The notes under the pieces were generated by a model. It worked only from the letters and a program-made list of their open reading frames with translations. It was not told the DNA's origin and did no database searches. This document shows positions 20,017 through 33,004 of a DNA stretch of 64,000 nt, one piece after another. The first letter of the stretch is position 1; each line of letters opens with the position of its first letter. The stretch covers positions 295,330-359,329 of the forward strand of contig NZ_JAKRNS010000002.1 of assembly GCF_022346615.1 (NCBI RefSeq), read 5' to 3'. A program made the position numbers and the translations under genes. The DNA comes from Staphylococcus sp. ACRSN (GTDB lineage: Bacteria; Bacillota; Bacilli; Staphylococcales; Staphylococcaceae).

Positions 20017-20215
20017 GGAAATTAGAGACTTAACCACTTCAGAAATCGAAGAACAAATCAAATCTTCAAAAGAAGAGCTTTTTAACCTACGCTTTCAGTT
20101 AGCTACAGGTCAATTAGAAGAGACTGCACGTATTCGCACAGTAAGAAAAACGATTGCACGTCTAAAAACTGTTGCTCGTGAAAGAGAAATTGAACAAGGT
20201 AAAGCGAATCAATAA
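20006..20215 (+). CDS. rpmC: 50S ribosomal protein L29
   Basis: L29 (69 residues) is a helical protein at the tunnel exit. I take the ATG at 20006 ([18 protein letters not shown]), which matches the family; an upstream in-frame start would add eight residues. The gene overlaps rplP by 11 nt with GGTGG upstream, implying coupled translation. [13 protein letters not shown] near 32-44 is diagnostic. Confidence 0.96.
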   Translation: MKAKEIRDLTTSEIEEQIKSSKEELFNLRFQLATGQLEETARIRTVRKTIARLKTVAREREIEQGKANQ

Positions 20216-20240
20216 TTAATTGAAAGAGGAGGTTACAAAA

Positions 20241-20504
20241 GTGAGCGAAAGAAATGATCGTAAAGTTTATGTAGGTAGAGTCGTTTCCGATAAAATGGAC
20301 AAAACTGTAACTGTACTTGTTGAAACATACAAAACGCACAAATTATATGGTAAACGAGTAAAATACTCTAAAAAATACAAAACTCATGATGAAAACAACT
20401 CAGCTAAATTAGGGGACATCGTTAAGATTGCAGAAACACGTCCTTTATCAGCAACTAAACGTTTCCGTTTGGTAGAAATTGTTGAAGAATCAGTTATTAT
20501 TTAA
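20241..20504 (+). CDS. rpsQ: 30S ribosomal protein S17
   Basis: S17 (87 residues) is a primary 16S-binding protein with an OB fold. It starts at GTG 20241 ([20 protein letters not shown]), with AGAGGAGG 9 nt upstream. The longer frame would put the Shine-Dalgarno inside the gene. The KYKTHDENN and [14 protein letters not shown] motifs are canonical. Confidence 0.96.
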   Translation: MSERNDRKVYVGRVVSDKMDKTVTVLVETYKTHKLYGKRVKYSKKYKTHDENNSAKLGDIVKIAETRPLSATKRFRLVEIVEESVII

Positions 20505-20531
20505 GAAATAGTGAAGATAAAGGAGGTTTAA

Positions 20532-20903
<372 letters not shown>

Positions 20904-20944
20904 TAAATCATTTATAAATATATAAATTTAAGGAGGTGCCACGC

Positions 20945-21262
20945 ATGCATATCAAAAAAGGTGACAACGTAAAAGTTATCGCAGGTAAAGACAAAGGTAA
21001 AGAAGGTAAAGTTGTTTCAACTGAACCTAAAAAAGACCGTGTCGTTGTGGAAGGTGTTAATGTTATTAAAAAACACCAAAAACCAACTCAATTTAATCCT
21101 GAAGGTGGAATCTTAGAAACAGAGGCAGCAATCCATGTTTCTAACGTACAATTATTAGACCCTAAAACGAATGAACCAACTCGCGTAGGTTACAAATTCG
21201 TAGATGGTAAAAAAGTTCGTATCGCTAAAAAATCTGGCGAAGAAATCAAATCTAATAATTAA
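20945..21262 (+). CDS. rplX: 50S ribosomal protein L24
   Basis: L24 (105 residues) nucleates 50S assembly and carries a KOW motif ([19 protein letters not shown], about 5-23). I start at ATG 20945, giving [11 protein letters not shown]; a TTG/GTG-type start three codons earlier would overlap the AAGGAGGTG site. Confidence 0.96.
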   Translation: MHIKKGDNVKVIAGKDKGKEGKVVSTEPKKDRVVVEGVNVIKKHQKPTQFNPEGGILETEAAIHVSNVQLLDPKTNEPTRVGYKFVDGKKVRIAKKSGEEIKSNN

Positions 21263-21287
21263 TAATTAATCGAAAGGAGGATCCACT

Positions 21288-21827
21288 GTGAACCGTTTAA
21301 AAGAAAAATATAGCTCTGAAGTTACTCAAAACTTAGTTAAACAATTTGACTATAGCTCAGTAATGGAAGTTCCAAAAATAGAAAAAATCGTTGTAAATAT
21401 GGGTGTTGGTGATGCTGTTCAAAACTCTAAAGTATTAGATGATGCTGTAGAAGAATTAGAAGCAATCACTGGTCAAAAAGCACTTGTTACAAAAGCTAAA
21501 AAATCAGTTGCAACATTCCGTTTACGTGAAGGTATGCCAATCGGTGCGAAAGTAACACTTCGCGGAGAAAGAATGTATGATTTCTTAGATAAACTAATCT
21601 CTGTTTCATTACCACGTGTACGTGATTTCCGTGGAATATCTAAAAAAGCATTCGACGGTAGAGGTAACTATACACTAGGTGTTAAAGAACAATTGATTTT
21701 CCCTGAAATCGACTATGACCGAGTAAATAAAGTTAGAGGAATGGATATCGTTATCGTAACGACTGCTAACACTGACGAGGAAGCTCGTGAATTGTTATCA
21801 CAATTCGGTATGCCATTTCAAAAATAA
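21288..21827 (+). CDS. rplE: 50S ribosomal protein L5
   Basis: L5 (179 residues) binds 5S rRNA in the central protuberance. It has [14 protein letters not shown] near 33-46 and [12 protein letters not shown] near 82-93. The start is GTG with AAAGGAGG 8 nt upstream. Confidence 0.97.
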   Translation: MNRLKEKYSSEVTQNLVKQFDYSSVMEVPKIEKIVVNMGVGDAVQNSKVLDDAVEELEAITGQKALVTKAKKSVATFRLREGMPIGAKVTLRGERMYDFLDKLISVSLPRVRDFRGISKKAFDGRGNYTLGVKEQLIFPEIDYDRVNKVRGMDIVIVTTANTDEEARELLSQFGMPFQK

Positions 21828-21848
21828 TCTCTAAAGGAGGCTAATTAA

Positions 21849-22034
21849 GTGGCTAAAACTTCAATGGTTGCTAAGCAACAAAAAAAACAAAAGTTCCAAG
21901 TACGTGAATATACACGTTGTGAACGTTGTGGACGTCCACATTCAGTTTACCGTAAATTCAAATTATGCCGTATTTGTTTCCGTGAATTAGCTTATAAAGG
22001 CCAAATCCCTGGCGTTCGTAAAGCTAGCTGGTAA
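21849..22034 (+). CDS. rpsZ: 30S ribosomal protein S14, zinc-binding type
   Basis: This is the short 61-residue S14 with four zinc-ligand cysteines C24, C27, C40 and C43 (CERC...CRIC). Many Firmicutes also carry a longer zinc-free S14 elsewhere, used under zinc limitation. Start is GTG with AAGGAGG upstream. It is named rpsN in some annotations. Confidence 0.96.
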   Translation: MAKTSMVAKQQKKQKFQVREYTRCERCGRPHSVYRKFKLCRICFRELAYKGQIPGVRKASW

Positions 22035-22065
22035 TATATAAAAGTCTGAAAGGAGGCAACAATCA

Positions 22066-22464
22066 ATGACAATCAACGATCCAATTGCAGATATGCTAAC
22101 TCGTGTAAGAAACGCAAACATGGTGCGTCACGATAAATTAGAATTACCTGCATCAAACATTAAAAAAGAAATTGCTGAAATTTTAAAGAGTGAAGGTTTC
22201 ATTAAAAACGTAGAATACGTTGAAGACGATAAACAAGGTGTAATTCGTTTATTCCTTAAATATGGTCAAAGCAACGAACGCGTTATCACTGGATTGAAAC
22301 GTATTTCTAAACCAGGTTTACGTGTTTATGCTAAAGCAAACGAAGTACCAAAAGTACTTAACGGTTTAGGTATTGCGTTAGTATCAACTTCAGAAGGTGT
22401 TATCACTGACAAAGAAGCAAGAAAACGTAATGTTGGCGGAGAAATCTTAGCTTACGTTTGGTAA
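22066..22464 (+). CDS. rpsH: 30S ribosomal protein S8
   Basis: S8 (132 residues) binds the central domain of 16S rRNA. In E. coli it represses the spc operon by binding its mRNA. It begins [20 protein letters not shown] and ends in [19 protein letters not shown], the conserved C-terminus. AAGGAGG lies upstream of the ATG. Confidence 0.97.
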   Translation: MTINDPIADMLTRVRNANMVRHDKLELPASNIKKEIAEILKSEGFIKNVEYVEDDKQGVIRLFLKYGQSNERVITGLKRISKPGLRVYAKANEVPKVLNGLGIALVSTSEGVITDKEARKRNVGGEILAYVW

Positions 22465-22488
22465 TAATAAATAAGGAGGTGCGATAAC

Positions 22489-23025
22489 ATGAGTCGTGTT
22501 GGTAAAAAAATTATTGACATCCCTAGCGACGTAACAGTAACTATTGAAGGAAATTCAATTACTGTTAAAGGTGCTAAAGGCGAATTATCAAGAACATTTA
22601 ACGAAAGAATGACATATAAACAAGACGAAAGTACATTAGAAGTTGTAAGACCTACTGATTCTAAAGATGATAGAACAGTGCATGGTACAACTCGTGCTTT
22701 AATCAGTAATATGATACAAGGCGTATCTGAAGGATACCAAAAAACACTTGAACTAGTTGGTGTTGGTTACCGTGCTCAAATGCAAGGTAATGACTTAATA
22801 CTTAACGTTGGTTACTCTCACCCTGTTGAGATGAAAGCTGATGAAGGTATTACTTTCTCTGTTGAGAAAAACACAACAGTTACAGTAGCTGGTATTTCTA
22901 AAGAACAAGTTGGAGCAATCGCTTCAAACATCCGTTCAGTAAGACCTCCAGAGCCTTATAAAGGTAAAGGAATTCGTTACCAAGGTGAATACGTTCGCCG
23001 TAAAGAAGGTAAAACTGGTAAATAA
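22489..23025 (+). CDS. rplF: 50S ribosomal protein L6
   Basis: L6 (178 residues) has two related domains near the GTPase centre, where changes give fusidic acid resistance (FusE) in S. aureus. The C-terminal [20 protein letters not shown] (about 152-171) is canonical. AAGGAGGTG lies 7 nt before the ATG. Confidence 0.97.
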   Translation: MSRVGKKIIDIPSDVTVTIEGNSITVKGAKGELSRTFNERMTYKQDESTLEVVRPTDSKDDRTVHGTTRALISNMIQGVSEGYQKTLELVGVGYRAQMQGNDLILNVGYSHPVEMKADEGITFSVEKNTTVTVAGISKEQVGAIASNIRSVRPPEPYKGKGIRYQGEYVRRKEGKTGK

Positions 23026-23056
23026 TAAATAACTTTCAAAAGAAAGGAGTAATAAA

Positions 23057-23419
23057 ATGATCAGCAAAATTGATAAAAACAAAGTGCGTTTAAAAAGACA
23101 TGCACGTGTCCGTACTAAATTATCTGGCACAGCTGAAAAACCTCGTTTAAACATTTATCGTTCAAACAAGCATATCTATGCTCAAGTAATCGATGATGTA
23201 AACGGCCAAACATTAGCTCAAGCTTCTACACAAGATAAAGACTTAGCTAGTGAAAATGGATCAAAAGTTGAATTGTCAGCTAAAGTCGGCGAAACTGTAG
23301 CAAAAAGAGCTATCGAAAAAGGCGTTAAAACAATCGTATTTGACCGTGGAGGATATTTATACCATGGCCGTGTTAAAGCCTTAGCAGATGCAGCTCGTGA
23401 AAATGGTTTAGAATTTTAA
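23057..23419 (+). CDS. rplR: 50S ribosomal protein L18
   Basis: L18 (120 residues) binds 5S rRNA with L5. It has [20 protein letters not shown] near 11-30 and the C-terminal [20 protein letters not shown] near 95-114. AAAGGAG precedes the ATG by about 8 nt. Confidence 0.97.
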   Translation: MISKIDKNKVRLKRHARVRTKLSGTAEKPRLNIYRSNKHIYAQVIDDVNGQTLAQASTQDKDLASENGSKVELSAKVGETVAKRAIEKGVKTIVFDRGGYLYHGRVKALADAARENGLEF

Positions 23420-23439
23420 TTTAAAGGAGGGACATTTAC

Positions 23440-23940
23440 ATGGCTCGTAGAGAAGAAGAAGCGAAAGAATTTGAAGAACGCGTAGTAACGATTAATCGTG
23501 TTGCAAAAGTTGTAAAAGGTGGTCGTCGTTTCCGTTTCACTGCTTTAGTAGTAGTTGGAGATAAAAATGGTCGCGTCGGATTCGGTACTGGTAAAGCACA
23601 AGAGGTACCTGAAGCAATCAAAAAAGCTGTAGAAGCAGCTAAAAAAGATTTAGTTGTAGTTCCACGTGTTGAAGGTACTACACCTCACACTATCACTGGA
23701 CGATTCAGTTCAGGAAGCGTATTTATGAAACCAGCTGCACCTGGTACTGGTGTTATTGCAGGTGGCCCTGTTCGTGCCGTATTAGAATTAGCTGGTATCA
23801 CTGATATCTTAAGTAAATCTCTAGGTTCAAATACGCCAATCAACATGGTTCGTGCTACAATCAATGGATTAAAAAACCTTAAAAATGCTGAAGAAGTTGC
23901 GAAATTACGTGGCAAATCAGTAGAAGAATTATACAATTAA
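23440..23940 (+). CDS. rpsE: 30S ribosomal protein S5
   Basis: S5 (166 residues) supports decoding accuracy and translocation. It has the dsRBD-like N-terminal region [20 protein letters not shown] (about 15-34) with the loop where spectinomycin-resistance changes occur; the loop looks unaltered. The C-terminal block [20 protein letters not shown] lies near 111-130. AAAGGAGG is upstream. Confidence 0.97.
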   Translation: MARREEEAKEFEERVVTINRVAKVVKGGRRFRFTALVVVGDKNGRVGFGTGKAQEVPEAIKKAVEAAKKDLVVVPRVEGTTPHTITGRFSSGSVFMKPAAPGTGVIAGGPVRAVLELAGITDILSKSLGSNTPINMVRATINGLKNLKNAEEVAKLRGKSVEELYN

Positions 23941-23956
23941 GGAGGGAAAATAAGTT

Positions 23957-24136
23957 ATGGCTAAATTACAAATTACCCTCACTCGTAGTGTTATAGGTCG
24001 TCCAGAAACACAACGTAAAACTGTTGAAGCTTTAGGTTTGAAAAAAACAAACTCTTCAGTAGTTGTTGAAGATAACCCTGCTATTCGTGGGCAAATCAAC
24101 AAAGTAAGTCACTTAGTGACAGTAGAAGAAAAATAA
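23957..24136 (+). CDS. rpmD: 50S ribosomal protein L30
   Basis: I translated this 59-residue protein by hand: it begins [20 protein letters not shown] and ends SHLVTVEEK, the bacterial L30 pattern. AAGGAGG lies 14-15 nt before the ATG, a slightly long spacing, and overlaps the rpsE stop codon. It fills the space between rpsE and rplO, as in other Bacillales. Confidence 0.95.
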   Translation: MAKLQITLTRSVIGRPETQRKTVEALGLKKTNSSVVVEDNPAIRGQINKVSHLVTVEEK

Positions 24137-24152
24137 TTAAGGAGGTGCCGAA

Positions 24153-24592
24153 ATGAAATTACATGAGTTAAAACCAGCAGAAGGTTCTCGTAAAGTTCGT
24201 AACCGCGTAGGTCGTGGTGCAGCTACAGGTAATGGTAAAACAAGTGGTCGTGGACAAAAAGGTCAAAAAGCTCGTTCAGGTGGAAGTGTAAGACCAGGTT
24301 TCGAAGGTGGTCAATTACCATTATTCCGTCGTTTACCAAAACGAGGTTTTACTAACATTAACCGTAAAGAATATGCTATTGTTAACTTAGACCAACTTAA
24401 TAAATTTGAGGATGGTACTGAAGTAACTCCTGCTTTATTAGTAGAATCTGGTGTAGTTAAGAGTGAAAAATCAGGTATTAAAATACTTGGTAAAGGTTCA
24501 CTAGACAAAAAGTTAACAGTGAAAGCTCACAAATTCTCTGCAACTGCAGCAGAAGCTATCGAAGCTAAAGGTGGAGCACACGAGGTGATCTA

Positions 24593-24593
<1 letters not shown>
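24153..24593 (+). CDS. rplO: 50S ribosomal protein L15
   Basis: L15 (146 residues) has the glycine-rich basic N-terminus [20 protein letters not shown] (about 17-36) and [20 protein letters not shown] (about 47-66), both diagnostic. AAGGAGG lies 8 nt before the ATG. Its stop codon shares 1 nt with the secY start. Confidence 0.97.
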
Positions 24594-26550
<1,957 letters not shown>

Positions 26551-26670
26551 TCAAATTCAACTTTGTACGGTCTATGAAATGCCAAAAGTATAATTAAATA
26601 AGAGTGACAATGCGATTAAGTAATTCATTTTGATTTTGTTAAACTTATTAACAACACTAATAGACTCGTA

Positions 26671-26699
26671 TGGTTAGAGTTGATTATTGACGATAACCA
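26671..26699 (+). other. Small inverted repeat upstream of infA
   Basis: TGGTTA (26671-26676) and TAACCA (26694-26699) can form a short stem in the 177-nt adk-infA gap, about 14 nt before the AAGGGGG site of infA. I see no clear terminator or near-consensus promoter in this gap. Confidence 0.3.
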
Positions 26700-26727
26700 A
26701 CTACCGCAAAAAGGGGGAAGTTAATAA

Positions 26728-26946
26728 ATGGCTAAACAAGATGTAATTGAATTAGAAGGTACTGTATTAGATACTTTACCAAATGCAATGTTTAAAGTAG
26801 AATTAGAAAATGGTCATGAGATTCTTGCACACGTAAGTGGTAAAATCAGAATGAATTATATTCGTATTCTACCTGGCGACAAAGTAACAGTAGAAATGTC
26901 TCCGTATGATTTAACACGCGGAAGAATTACTTATCGTTATAAATAA
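26728..26946 (+). CDS. infA: Translation initiation factor IF-1
   Basis: IF-1 (72 residues, usual length) is an OB-fold protein that blocks the A site during initiation. It begins [20 protein letters not shown] and ends in [15 protein letters not shown], both canonical. AAAGGGGGAAG lies upstream of the ATG. Confidence 0.97.
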
Positions 26947-26965
26947 TCGTCACTCCATAATATAG

Positions 26966-27091
<126 letters not shown>

Positions 27092-27112
27092 TAAAGAGAG
27101 GTGTAAATAATT

Positions 27113-27478
27113 ATGGCACGTATTGCAGGAGTAGATATTCCACGTGAAAAACGTATTGTTATCTCATTAACATATGTATACGGTATCGGTACAACTACAG
27201 CTAACAAAATTGTTGAGCAAGCTAATGTATCAGCAGATACTCGTACTAAAGATTTAACTGACGACGAATTAGGTCGTATCCGTGAAGTAGTAGACAGCTA
27301 TAAAGTAGAAGGTGACTTACGTCGTGAGCAAAACTTAAACATCAAACGTTTAATGGAAATCTCATCATACCGTGGTATCCGTCACCGTCGTGGTTTACCA
27401 GTACGCGGACAAAAAACTAAAAACAATGCTCGTACTCGTAAAGGCCCAGTTAAAACTGTAGCTAACAAGAAAAAATAA
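27113..27478 (+). CDS. rpsM: 30S ribosomal protein S13
   Basis: S13 (121 residues) contacts P-site tRNA and bridges to the 50S. It begins [20 protein letters not shown] and carries [20 protein letters not shown] (about 93-112). GAGAGGTG lies upstream of the ATG. Confidence 0.97.
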   Translation: MARIAGVDIPREKRIVISLTYVYGIGTTTANKIVEQANVSADTRTKDLTDDELGRIREVVDSYKVEGDLRREQNLNIKRLMEISSYRGIRHRRGLPVRGQKTKNNARTRKGPVKTVANKKK

Positions 27479-27501
27479 TAGGTAAAGGAGGCAAAATTTA
27501 A

Positions 27502-27891
27502 ATGGCACGTAAACAAGTATCTCGTAAACGTAAAGTGAAAAAGAATATTGAAAACGGTGTGGCACACATTCGTTCAACATTCAATAATACAATCGTAACT
27601 ATTACTGATGAATTTGGTAATGCTTTATCATGGTCATCAGCAGGTGCACTTGGATTCAAAGGATCAAAAAAATCAACACCATTTGCGGCTCAAATGGCTT
27701 CAGAAACAGCTTCAAAATCAGCTATGGAGCATGGTTTGAAATCTGTAGAAGTTACTGTTAAAGGTCCTGGTCCTGGTCGTGAATCAGCTATCCGTGCATT
27801 ACAATCAGCTGGTTTAGAAGTAACTGCGATCCGTGACGTTACTCCAGTACCACATAATGGTTGTCGTCCACCAAAACGTCGTCGCGTTTAA
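27502..27891 (+). CDS. rpsK: 30S ribosomal protein S11
   Basis: S11 (129 residues) forms part of the 30S platform. It has [20 protein letters not shown] (about 18-37) and the conserved C-terminal [24 protein letters not shown] lies 9 nt before the ATG. Confidence 0.97.
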   Translation: MARKQVSRKRKVKKNIENGVAHIRSTFNNTIVTITDEFGNALSWSSAGALGFKGSKKSTPFAAQMASETASKSAMEHGLKSVEVTVKGPGPGRESAIRALQSAGLEVTAIRDVTPVPHNGCRPPKRRRV

Positions 27892-27967
27892 TTTTATTGT
27901 TATTGTCGCAGGTCACTGAGAAATACAGTACAAATCAAGTCGACGTAATCAAGGAGGATATTTGTAA

Positions 27968-28912
27968 ATGATTGAAATCGAAAAACCTAGAATTGAAACA
28001 ATTGAAATTAGTGATGATGCTAAATTCGGTAAGTTCGTTGTTGAACCACTAGAACGTGGCTACGGTACTACACTAGGAAACTCCTTACGTCGTATCCTAC
28101 TATCTTCATTACCAGGTGCAGCCGTCAAGTACATTGAAATCGAAGGAGTATTACACGAGTTCTCAGCAATAGACAATGTGGTTGAAGATGTTTCAACAAT
28201 CATTATGAACATCAAAAACTTAGCGTTAAAAATCTATTCAGAAGAAGATAAAACTTTAGAAATTGATGTAAAAGATGAAGGCGAAGTTACTGCAAGCGAC
28301 ATTACTCATGACAGTGATGTTGAAATTCTAAATCCTGAACTTAAAATTGCAACTGTATCTAAAGGTGGACATTTAAAAATCCGTCTTGTTGCTAACAAGG
28401 GTAGAGGTTACGCATTAGCAGAACAAAATAACACTAGTGATTTACCAATTGGTGTAATTCCAGTGGATTCACTTTATTCACCTGTTGAACGTGTAAACTA
28501 TACAGTTGAGAATACACGTGTAGGTCAAAGTAGTGATTTTGATAAATTAACTTTGGATGTTTGGACTAATGGTTCAATCACACCACAAGAGTCTGTATCT
28601 TTAGCAGCAAAAATCTTAACAGAACACTTAAATATCTTTGTTGGATTGACTGATGAAGCACAAAATGCTGAAATCATGATTGAAAAAGAAGAAGATCAAA
28701 AAGAAAAAGTGCTTGAAATGTCAATTGAAGAATTAGACTTATCTGTTCGTTCTTATAATTGTTTAAAACGTGCTGGCATAAACTCTGTTCAAGAATTAGC
28801 TGATAAATCTGAAGCAGATATGATGAAAGTTCGTAACTTAGGACGTAAATCATTAGAAGAAGTTAAATATAAACTTGAAGACTTAGGTTTAGGCTTAAGA
28901 AAAGAAGATTAA
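27968..28912 (+). CDS. rpoA: RNA polymerase subunit alpha
   Basis: This 314-residue subunit has an N-terminal dimerisation domain (about 1-230; [20 protein letters not shown] near 30-49) and a C-terminal domain (about 245-314; [20 protein letters not shown] near 264-283) that binds UP elements and activators. AAGGAGG lies upstream of the ATG. It sits between rpsK and rplQ in the alpha operon. Confidence 0.97.
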   Translation: MIEIEKPRIETIEISDDAKFGKFVVEPLERGYGTTLGNSLRRILLSSLPGAAVKYIEIEGVLHEFSAIDNVVEDVSTIIMNIKNLALKIYSEEDKTLEIDVKDEGEVTASDITHDSDVEILNPELKIATVSKGGHLKIRLVANKGRGYALAEQNNTSDLPIGVIPVDSLYSPVERVNYTVENTRVGQSSDFDKLTLDVWTNGSITPQESVSLAAKILTEHLNIFVGLTDEAQNAEIMIEKEEDQKEKVLEMSIEELDLSVRSYNCLKRAGINSVQELADKSEADMMKVRNLGRKSLEEVKYKLEDLGLGLRKED

Positions 28913-28930
28913 TATAAAGGAGGTTAACTC

Positions 28931-29299
28931 ATGGGTTACAGAAAATTAGGTCGTACTTCTGATCAACGTAAAGCTATGTTACGCGACTTAGCTACTTCAC
29001 TTATCGTTAGTGAGCGTGTTGAAACTACAGAAGCTCGTGCGAAAGAATTACGTAGTGTTGTTGAAAAATTAATCACTTTAGGTAAACGCGGAGATTTAGC
29101 TTCACGCCGTCAAGCAGCTAAAACTTTACGTAACGTTGAAATCCTAAATGAAGATGAAACTACGCAAACTGCACTTCAAAAATTATTTGGTGAAATTGCT
29201 GAACGTTATAACGAACGTCAAGGCGGTTACACTCGTATTCTTAAAGTAGGTCCTCGTCGCGGAGACGGTGCTGAATCAGTAATTATCGAATTAGTTTAA
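28931..29299 (+). CDS. rplQ: 50S ribosomal protein L17
   Basis: L17 (122 residues) begins [20 protein letters not shown] and ends [20 protein letters not shown] plus IIELV, canonical for the family. AAAGGAGG lies upstream of the ATG. It is the last gene of the supercluster; the operon terminator follows at 29383. Confidence 0.97.
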   Translation: MGYRKLGRTSDQRKAMLRDLATSLIVSERVETTEARAKELRSVVEKLITLGKRGDLASRRQAAKTLRNVEILNEDETTQTALQKLFGEIAERYNERQGGYTRILKVGPRRGDGAESVIIELV

Positions 29300-29382
29300 T
29301 TTAAATATACGTACTACTATATATAAAGCAAATGAGTGCAACGATAATGTTTGCCACATACAAATATTGTCTAGCTCAGAGT

Positions 29383-29453
29383 ACCCCATCAAACTTAATA
29401 AATTTTAAAGCGTGAACTCAAAAAATAAATGATGGGGTGCGCGCTTTTTTTGT
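29383..29453 (+). terminator. Terminator of the S10-spc-alpha cluster
   Basis: Arms ACCCCATCA (29383-29391) and TGATGGGGT (29430-29438) with a 38-nt A-rich loop, then GCGCGC and a run of seven T (29445-29451). The long loop is unusual. It follows rplQ by about 85 nt. Confidence 0.75.
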
Positions 29454-29455
29454 TT

Positions 29456-29571
29456 AGTCCCCCTTAACTCTTTAGAGTTTAGGGGGACTTATGCAATTGC
29501 GAAGCAATAGCGAACCATAGAACCTTAACTCTTTAGAGTGAAAAAGGAATGCATGCACAATTTGCATGCAT
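29456..29571. repeat. Cluster of palindromes between rplQ and ecfA1
   Basis: Three palindromic units follow the terminator. AGTCCCCCTTAACTC/GAGTTTAGGGGGACT (29456-29470 and 29475-29489) pairs with one mismatch around TTTA. ATTGC-GAA-GCAAT lies at 29496-29508. ATGCATGC/GCATGCAT lies at about 29549-29571. The 16-mer CCTTAACTCTTTAGAG occurs twice (29462-29477 and 29523-29538). None has a T-run. It may be a short dispersed staphylococcal repeat; I cannot search the genome. Confidence 0.55.
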
Positions 29572-29680
29572 AAGAAGTACTTAGGGATTGGAGATTCCAA
29601 TATTGTTATATGCAATATGTATCATTTTCATGTAAAATAGATGGAGTATATAAAATTTAAATGTTAAGGAGGCAATCGAT

Positions 29681-30490
29681 ATGGAATCACAGGATAATAT
29701 TATTAAATTTAATCATGTATCTTTTAAATATAATAGTGATGAACCGCTCGCATTAAATGATGTATCCTTTGATATACCTAAAGGTAAATGGACATCGATT
29801 GTCGGTCACAATGGTTCTGGAAAATCTACGATTGCTAAATTGATGATAGGTATTCAAAAACCATTAGAGGGTGATATATATTTTGACCACCAACGTATGG
29901 AGCCTGAGCATTTGAATAATTTAAGAGAGCATATTGGCATTGTTTTTCAAAATCCGGAAAATCAATTTGTAGGTGCAACTGTAGAATACGATGTTGCATT
30001 TGGTTTAGAAAATCATGCAATAGAACATGATGTGATGCGTGAGATTGTTCCCAAAGTATTAAAGGATGTGGATATGTTAGATCGATTAGATTATGAGCCA
30101 CAATCTTTATCTGGAGGTCAAAAGCAACGTGTCGCCATTGCTGGTGTTTTAGCACTGAATACCAAAGTAATTGTATTGGATGAAGCAACTTCAATGCTTG
30201 ATCCAGCGGGTAGAACTGAATTGCTCAATTTAATAAGACATTTAAACATTGAAAAAGATGTAACGATTATATCAGTAACTCATGATTTATCAGAAGCCGC
30301 AGATTCGGATCAAATGATTGTATTAAATGAGGGTAGTATCTTTAAAATTGGTAAACCAAAAGAAGTATTTAGCCATGGAGAAGAACTAACTAAAATAGGA
30401 CTCGATTTGCCATTTTCAATGAGAATGAACCAAATGTTAAGAGAAGAATCTGAGTATATCACTTATGAAGGGTTGTTAAGTGAACTATGA
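29681..30490 (+). CDS. ecfA1: ECF transporter ATPase EcfA1
   Basis: This 269-residue ABC ATPase belongs to the energy-coupling module that powers vitamin and metal uptake through interchangeable S components. It has Walker A GHNGSGKS (42-49), Q-loop near Q90, signature LSGGQ (143-147), Walker B ending D167-E168, and the ECF ATPase C-terminal extension. AAGGAGG lies about 9 nt before the ATG. Its stop overlaps ecfA2 by 4 nt (ATGA). Confidence 0.94.
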   Translation: MESQDNIIKFNHVSFKYNSDEPLALNDVSFDIPKGKWTSIVGHNGSGKSTIAKLMIGIQKPLEGDIYFDHQRMEPEHLNNLREHIGIVFQNPENQFVGATVEYDVAFGLENHAIEHDVMREIVPKVLKDVDMLDRLDYEPQSLSGGQKQRVAIAGVLALNTKVIVLDEATSMLDPAGRTELLNLIRHLNIEKDVTIISVTHDLSEAADSDQMIVLNEGSIFKIGKPKEVFSHGEELTKIGLDLPFSMRMNQMLREESEYITYEGLLSEL

Positions 30491-31350
30491 CAGTTAATTT
30501 TAATAAAGTGAGTTATGTCTACCAAAAAGGAACTCCATTTGAACATCGTGCGCTTAGAGACATTGTGACCGAATTTGAGCAAGGTAAATATTATGCAATT
30601 ATTGGTCAAACAGGTTCTGGAAAGTCAACTTTAATACAACATTTTAATGGCCTTTTAAAGCCCTCTCAAGGGACAATGTCTATTAATGATATAAAGATTA
30701 CGCCAAAGACAAAAGATAAGTATTTGATGCCTTTACGTAAGCGTGTAGGTGTTGTATTTCAATTTCCTGAAGCACAACTATTTGAAGATACAGTTGAAAG
30801 AGAGATTTTATTTGGTCCTAACAATTTCAATATGCCACTTTCAGAAGTGAAAGAAAGAGCATTTCGATTGTTGTTAGAATTTGGCTTTAGTCGAGATGTG
30901 CTACAACAGTCCCCATTTCAGATGTCGGGCGGGCAGATGCGAAAGATTGCGATAACATCTATTTTGGCAATGAATCCAGATATTGTGATTCTTGATGAGC
31001 CTACTGCAGGTTTAGACCCAAAGAGTCAAAAACAAATTATGCAAATGATTAAAAATTTGCAAATGAGACACAACAAAACAATAATTTTAGTAACGCATGA
31101 AATGAATGATGTTGCACGTTATTCTGATGAAGTAAAGATTATGAGAGACGGACAAATCGTTGAATCATGCTCACCGAGAAAACTGTTTAGTAATTCAAAT
31201 TATGTTGAGTCATTAAATTTGGATGTGCCAAATATCGTGAAATTACAACGTGATATTGAAGCAAAACATCAAATCAAATTTAATAAAGTATCTTTAACTG
31301 AAGACGAATTTGTAGAGATGTATAAGGAGTGGGCTCAAAATGAAAGATAA
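30487..31350 (+). CDS. ecfA2: ECF transporter ATPase EcfA2
   Basis: This 287-residue ATPase is the partner of EcfA1; the two form a heterodimer. It has Walker A GQTGSGKS (40-47), signature MSGGQMRK near 146-153, Walker [12 protein letters not shown], and a longer C-terminal region. It starts inside the ecfA1 stop and overlaps ecfT by 11 nt, so the three module genes are translationally coupled. Confidence 0.94.
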   Translation: MTVNFNKVSYVYQKGTPFEHRALRDIVTEFEQGKYYAIIGQTGSGKSTLIQHFNGLLKPSQGTMSINDIKITPKTKDKYLMPLRKRVGVVFQFPEAQLFEDTVEREILFGPNNFNMPLSEVKERAFRLLLEFGFSRDVLQQSPFQMSGGQMRKIAITSILAMNPDIVILDEPTAGLDPKSQKQIMQMIKNLQMRHNKTIILVTHEMNDVARYSDEVKIMRDGQIVESCSPRKLFSNSNYVESLNLDVPNIVKLQRDIEAKHQIKFNKVSLTEDEFVEMYKEWAQNER

Positions 31351-32146
31351 ATTTATTATAGGCCGTTATCTTCCACTTGATACGTTGGTACATCGTTTAG
31401 ACCCAAGAGCTAAATTAATTTTTGTAATGGTATTTATTATTTTGATATTTATGGCACATAGCTTTTCTACATATCTATGGTTATTACTATTAATTTTGAT
31501 ATTTGTACGTCTTTCTAGAATTAAGCTATGGTTTTTAGTTAAAGGTTTAACGCCAATTTGGATATTTTTAATTTTTACTTTTGCTATGCATCTCTTTTTG
31601 ACTAAAGGTGGTACGCGCCTTATAGAAATTGGTTTTATTTCAATTGATACGCATGGGGTCTTAGAAGGTATTTACATCGTTTTAAGATTAATGTTTATCA
31701 TTATGATATCTACAGTGATGACGTTAACTACGAGTCCTATCGATTTAACAGATGCTTTTGAAAAGTTATTAACACCATTAAAATGGATTAAAGTACCAGT
31801 TCATCAGCTCAGTATGATGATGTCTATTGCTTTACGATTTATACCAACTTTAATGAATGAATTAGACAAGATTATCTTATCGCAAAAATCGAGAGGATCT
31901 GAGATTAGTTCTGGAGGAATTGTAAATCGTATTAAGGCGTTTCTACCTTTATTAATACCATTGTTTGTTTCAGCTTTTCAAAGAGCTGAAGACTTAGCGA
32001 TTGCTATGGAAGTGAGAGGTTATGACACAACAAAGCAACGTACTAGTTATAGAAGATTACACTGGCAATGGAAAGATACAGTAGTGTTATTACTGTTAAT
32101 TCCAATTGCTATAATACTATTTGCATTGAAAATTTTAGGAGTGTAA
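31340..32146 (+). CDS. ecfT: ECF transporter transmembrane subunit EcfT
   Basis: This 268-residue membrane subunit couples the EcfA ATPases to S components. It begins [20 protein letters not shown] and DPRAKL, the usual EcfT start. It has five to six helices and the two coupling-helix Ala-Arg-Gly type signatures, here QKSRG (about 180-184) and VRGYD near 225-229. GGAG lies within the end of ecfA2. truA follows after 4 nt. Confidence 0.93.
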   Translation: MKDKFIIGRYLPLDTLVHRLDPRAKLIFVMVFIILIFMAHSFSTYLWLLLLILIFVRLSRIKLWFLVKGLTPIWIFLIFTFAMHLFLTKGGTRLIEIGFISIDTHGVLEGIYIVLRLMFIIMISTVMTLTTSPIDLTDAFEKLLTPLKWIKVPVHQLSMMMSIALRFIPTLMNELDKIILSQKSRGSEISSGGIVNRIKAFLPLLIPLFVSAFQRAEDLAIAMEVRGYDTTKQRTSYRRLHWQWKDTVVLLLLIPIAIILFALKILGV

Positions 32147-32150
32147 AAGC

Positions 32151-32915
32151 ATGCGTGTTTTGGTAAATATTTCATATCAAGGAAGCCAATTTTTAGGATT
32201 TCAAATTCAACAAAATGGTAGAACGGTACAGCAATTATTTGAAAAAATTCTAAAACGAATTCATAAACGCCATATAAGAATTCATGCAACAAGTAGAACT
32301 GATCGTGGCGTTCATGCACTCGAACAGTATTTTCATTTTGATACAGAGCTTCAAATCCCAACACATCAATGGAAATATGCAATGAACCGTGCCTTGCCAG
32401 ATGATGTTTTAGTTAATGATGTACGTATAGTGAATGATCATTTTCATTGTCGATATGACTGTGTAGGAAAATCTTATCGCTATAAGATTTATCAATCTGA
32501 AACTAAAGATCCGTTTCAAAGTGGATTAAAAACACATATACCTGCAGATTTGGATATTGAAAAAATGAACAAAGCAGCACAATATTTTATAGGTACACAT
32601 GATTTTACTGGTTTTTGTTCACAAAAAACAGAAACTGAAAGTAGAGTTCGTACTTTATTCGGTAGCAAAATAATTAAAACTACAGATGGTTTTGATTACG
32701 TTGTAACTGGTTCAGGTTTTCTTTATAATATGGTGAGAGTGTTAGTAGCATTTTTAATTGAAGTTGGGAAAGGCAAAAGGGAACCTGAAGAAATTCCACA
32801 CCTTTTAGAAGCTAAGGATAGAAATAAAATTCCTTTCACCGCACCCCCGGAAGGGTTGTACTTAGAGCGCATCTATCTCACATTGGATGAACTCATTGAG
32901 ACATATGAGGTTTAG
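32151..32915 (+). CDS. truA: tRNA pseudouridine synthase A
   Basis: TruA converts uridines 38-40 of tRNA anticodon arms to pseudouridine. The catalytic aspartate is D51 in SRTDRGVHA, and [11 protein letters not shown] and [13 protein letters not shown] are conserved. At 254 residues it is about a dozen residues shorter at the C-terminus than the S. aureus protein as I recall it; the core is complete. It is last gene of the ecf operon and is not itself part of the transporter; the linkage is common in Firmicutes. Confidence 0.94.
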   Translation: MRVLVNISYQGSQFLGFQIQQNGRTVQQLFEKILKRIHKRHIRIHATSRTDRGVHALEQYFHFDTELQIPTHQWKYAMNRALPDDVLVNDVRIVNDHFHCRYDCVGKSYRYKIYQSETKDPFQSGLKTHIPADLDIEKMNKAAQYFIGTHDFTGFCSQKTETESRVRTLFGSKIIKTTDGFDYVVTGSGFLYNMVRVLVAFLIEVGKGKREPEEIPHLLEAKDRNKIPFTAPPEGLYLERIYLTLDELIETYEV

Positions 32916-32961
32916 CATGAAAATGCTATAAAATTTTTCTTTAGAAAATTCCTAATTTACA

Positions 32962-32990
32962 TTGACAAAATGACTTAAAAATTATACGAT
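32962..32990 (+). promoter_or_regulatory. Promoter of rplM-rpsI
   Basis: TTGACA (32962-32967), a 17-nt spacer and TACGAT (32985-32990), with an A-rich flank. Transcription would begin near 32997, leaving a leader of about 160 nt. Confidence 0.8.
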
Positions 32991-33004
32991 TACTAACGGT
33001 ATTG

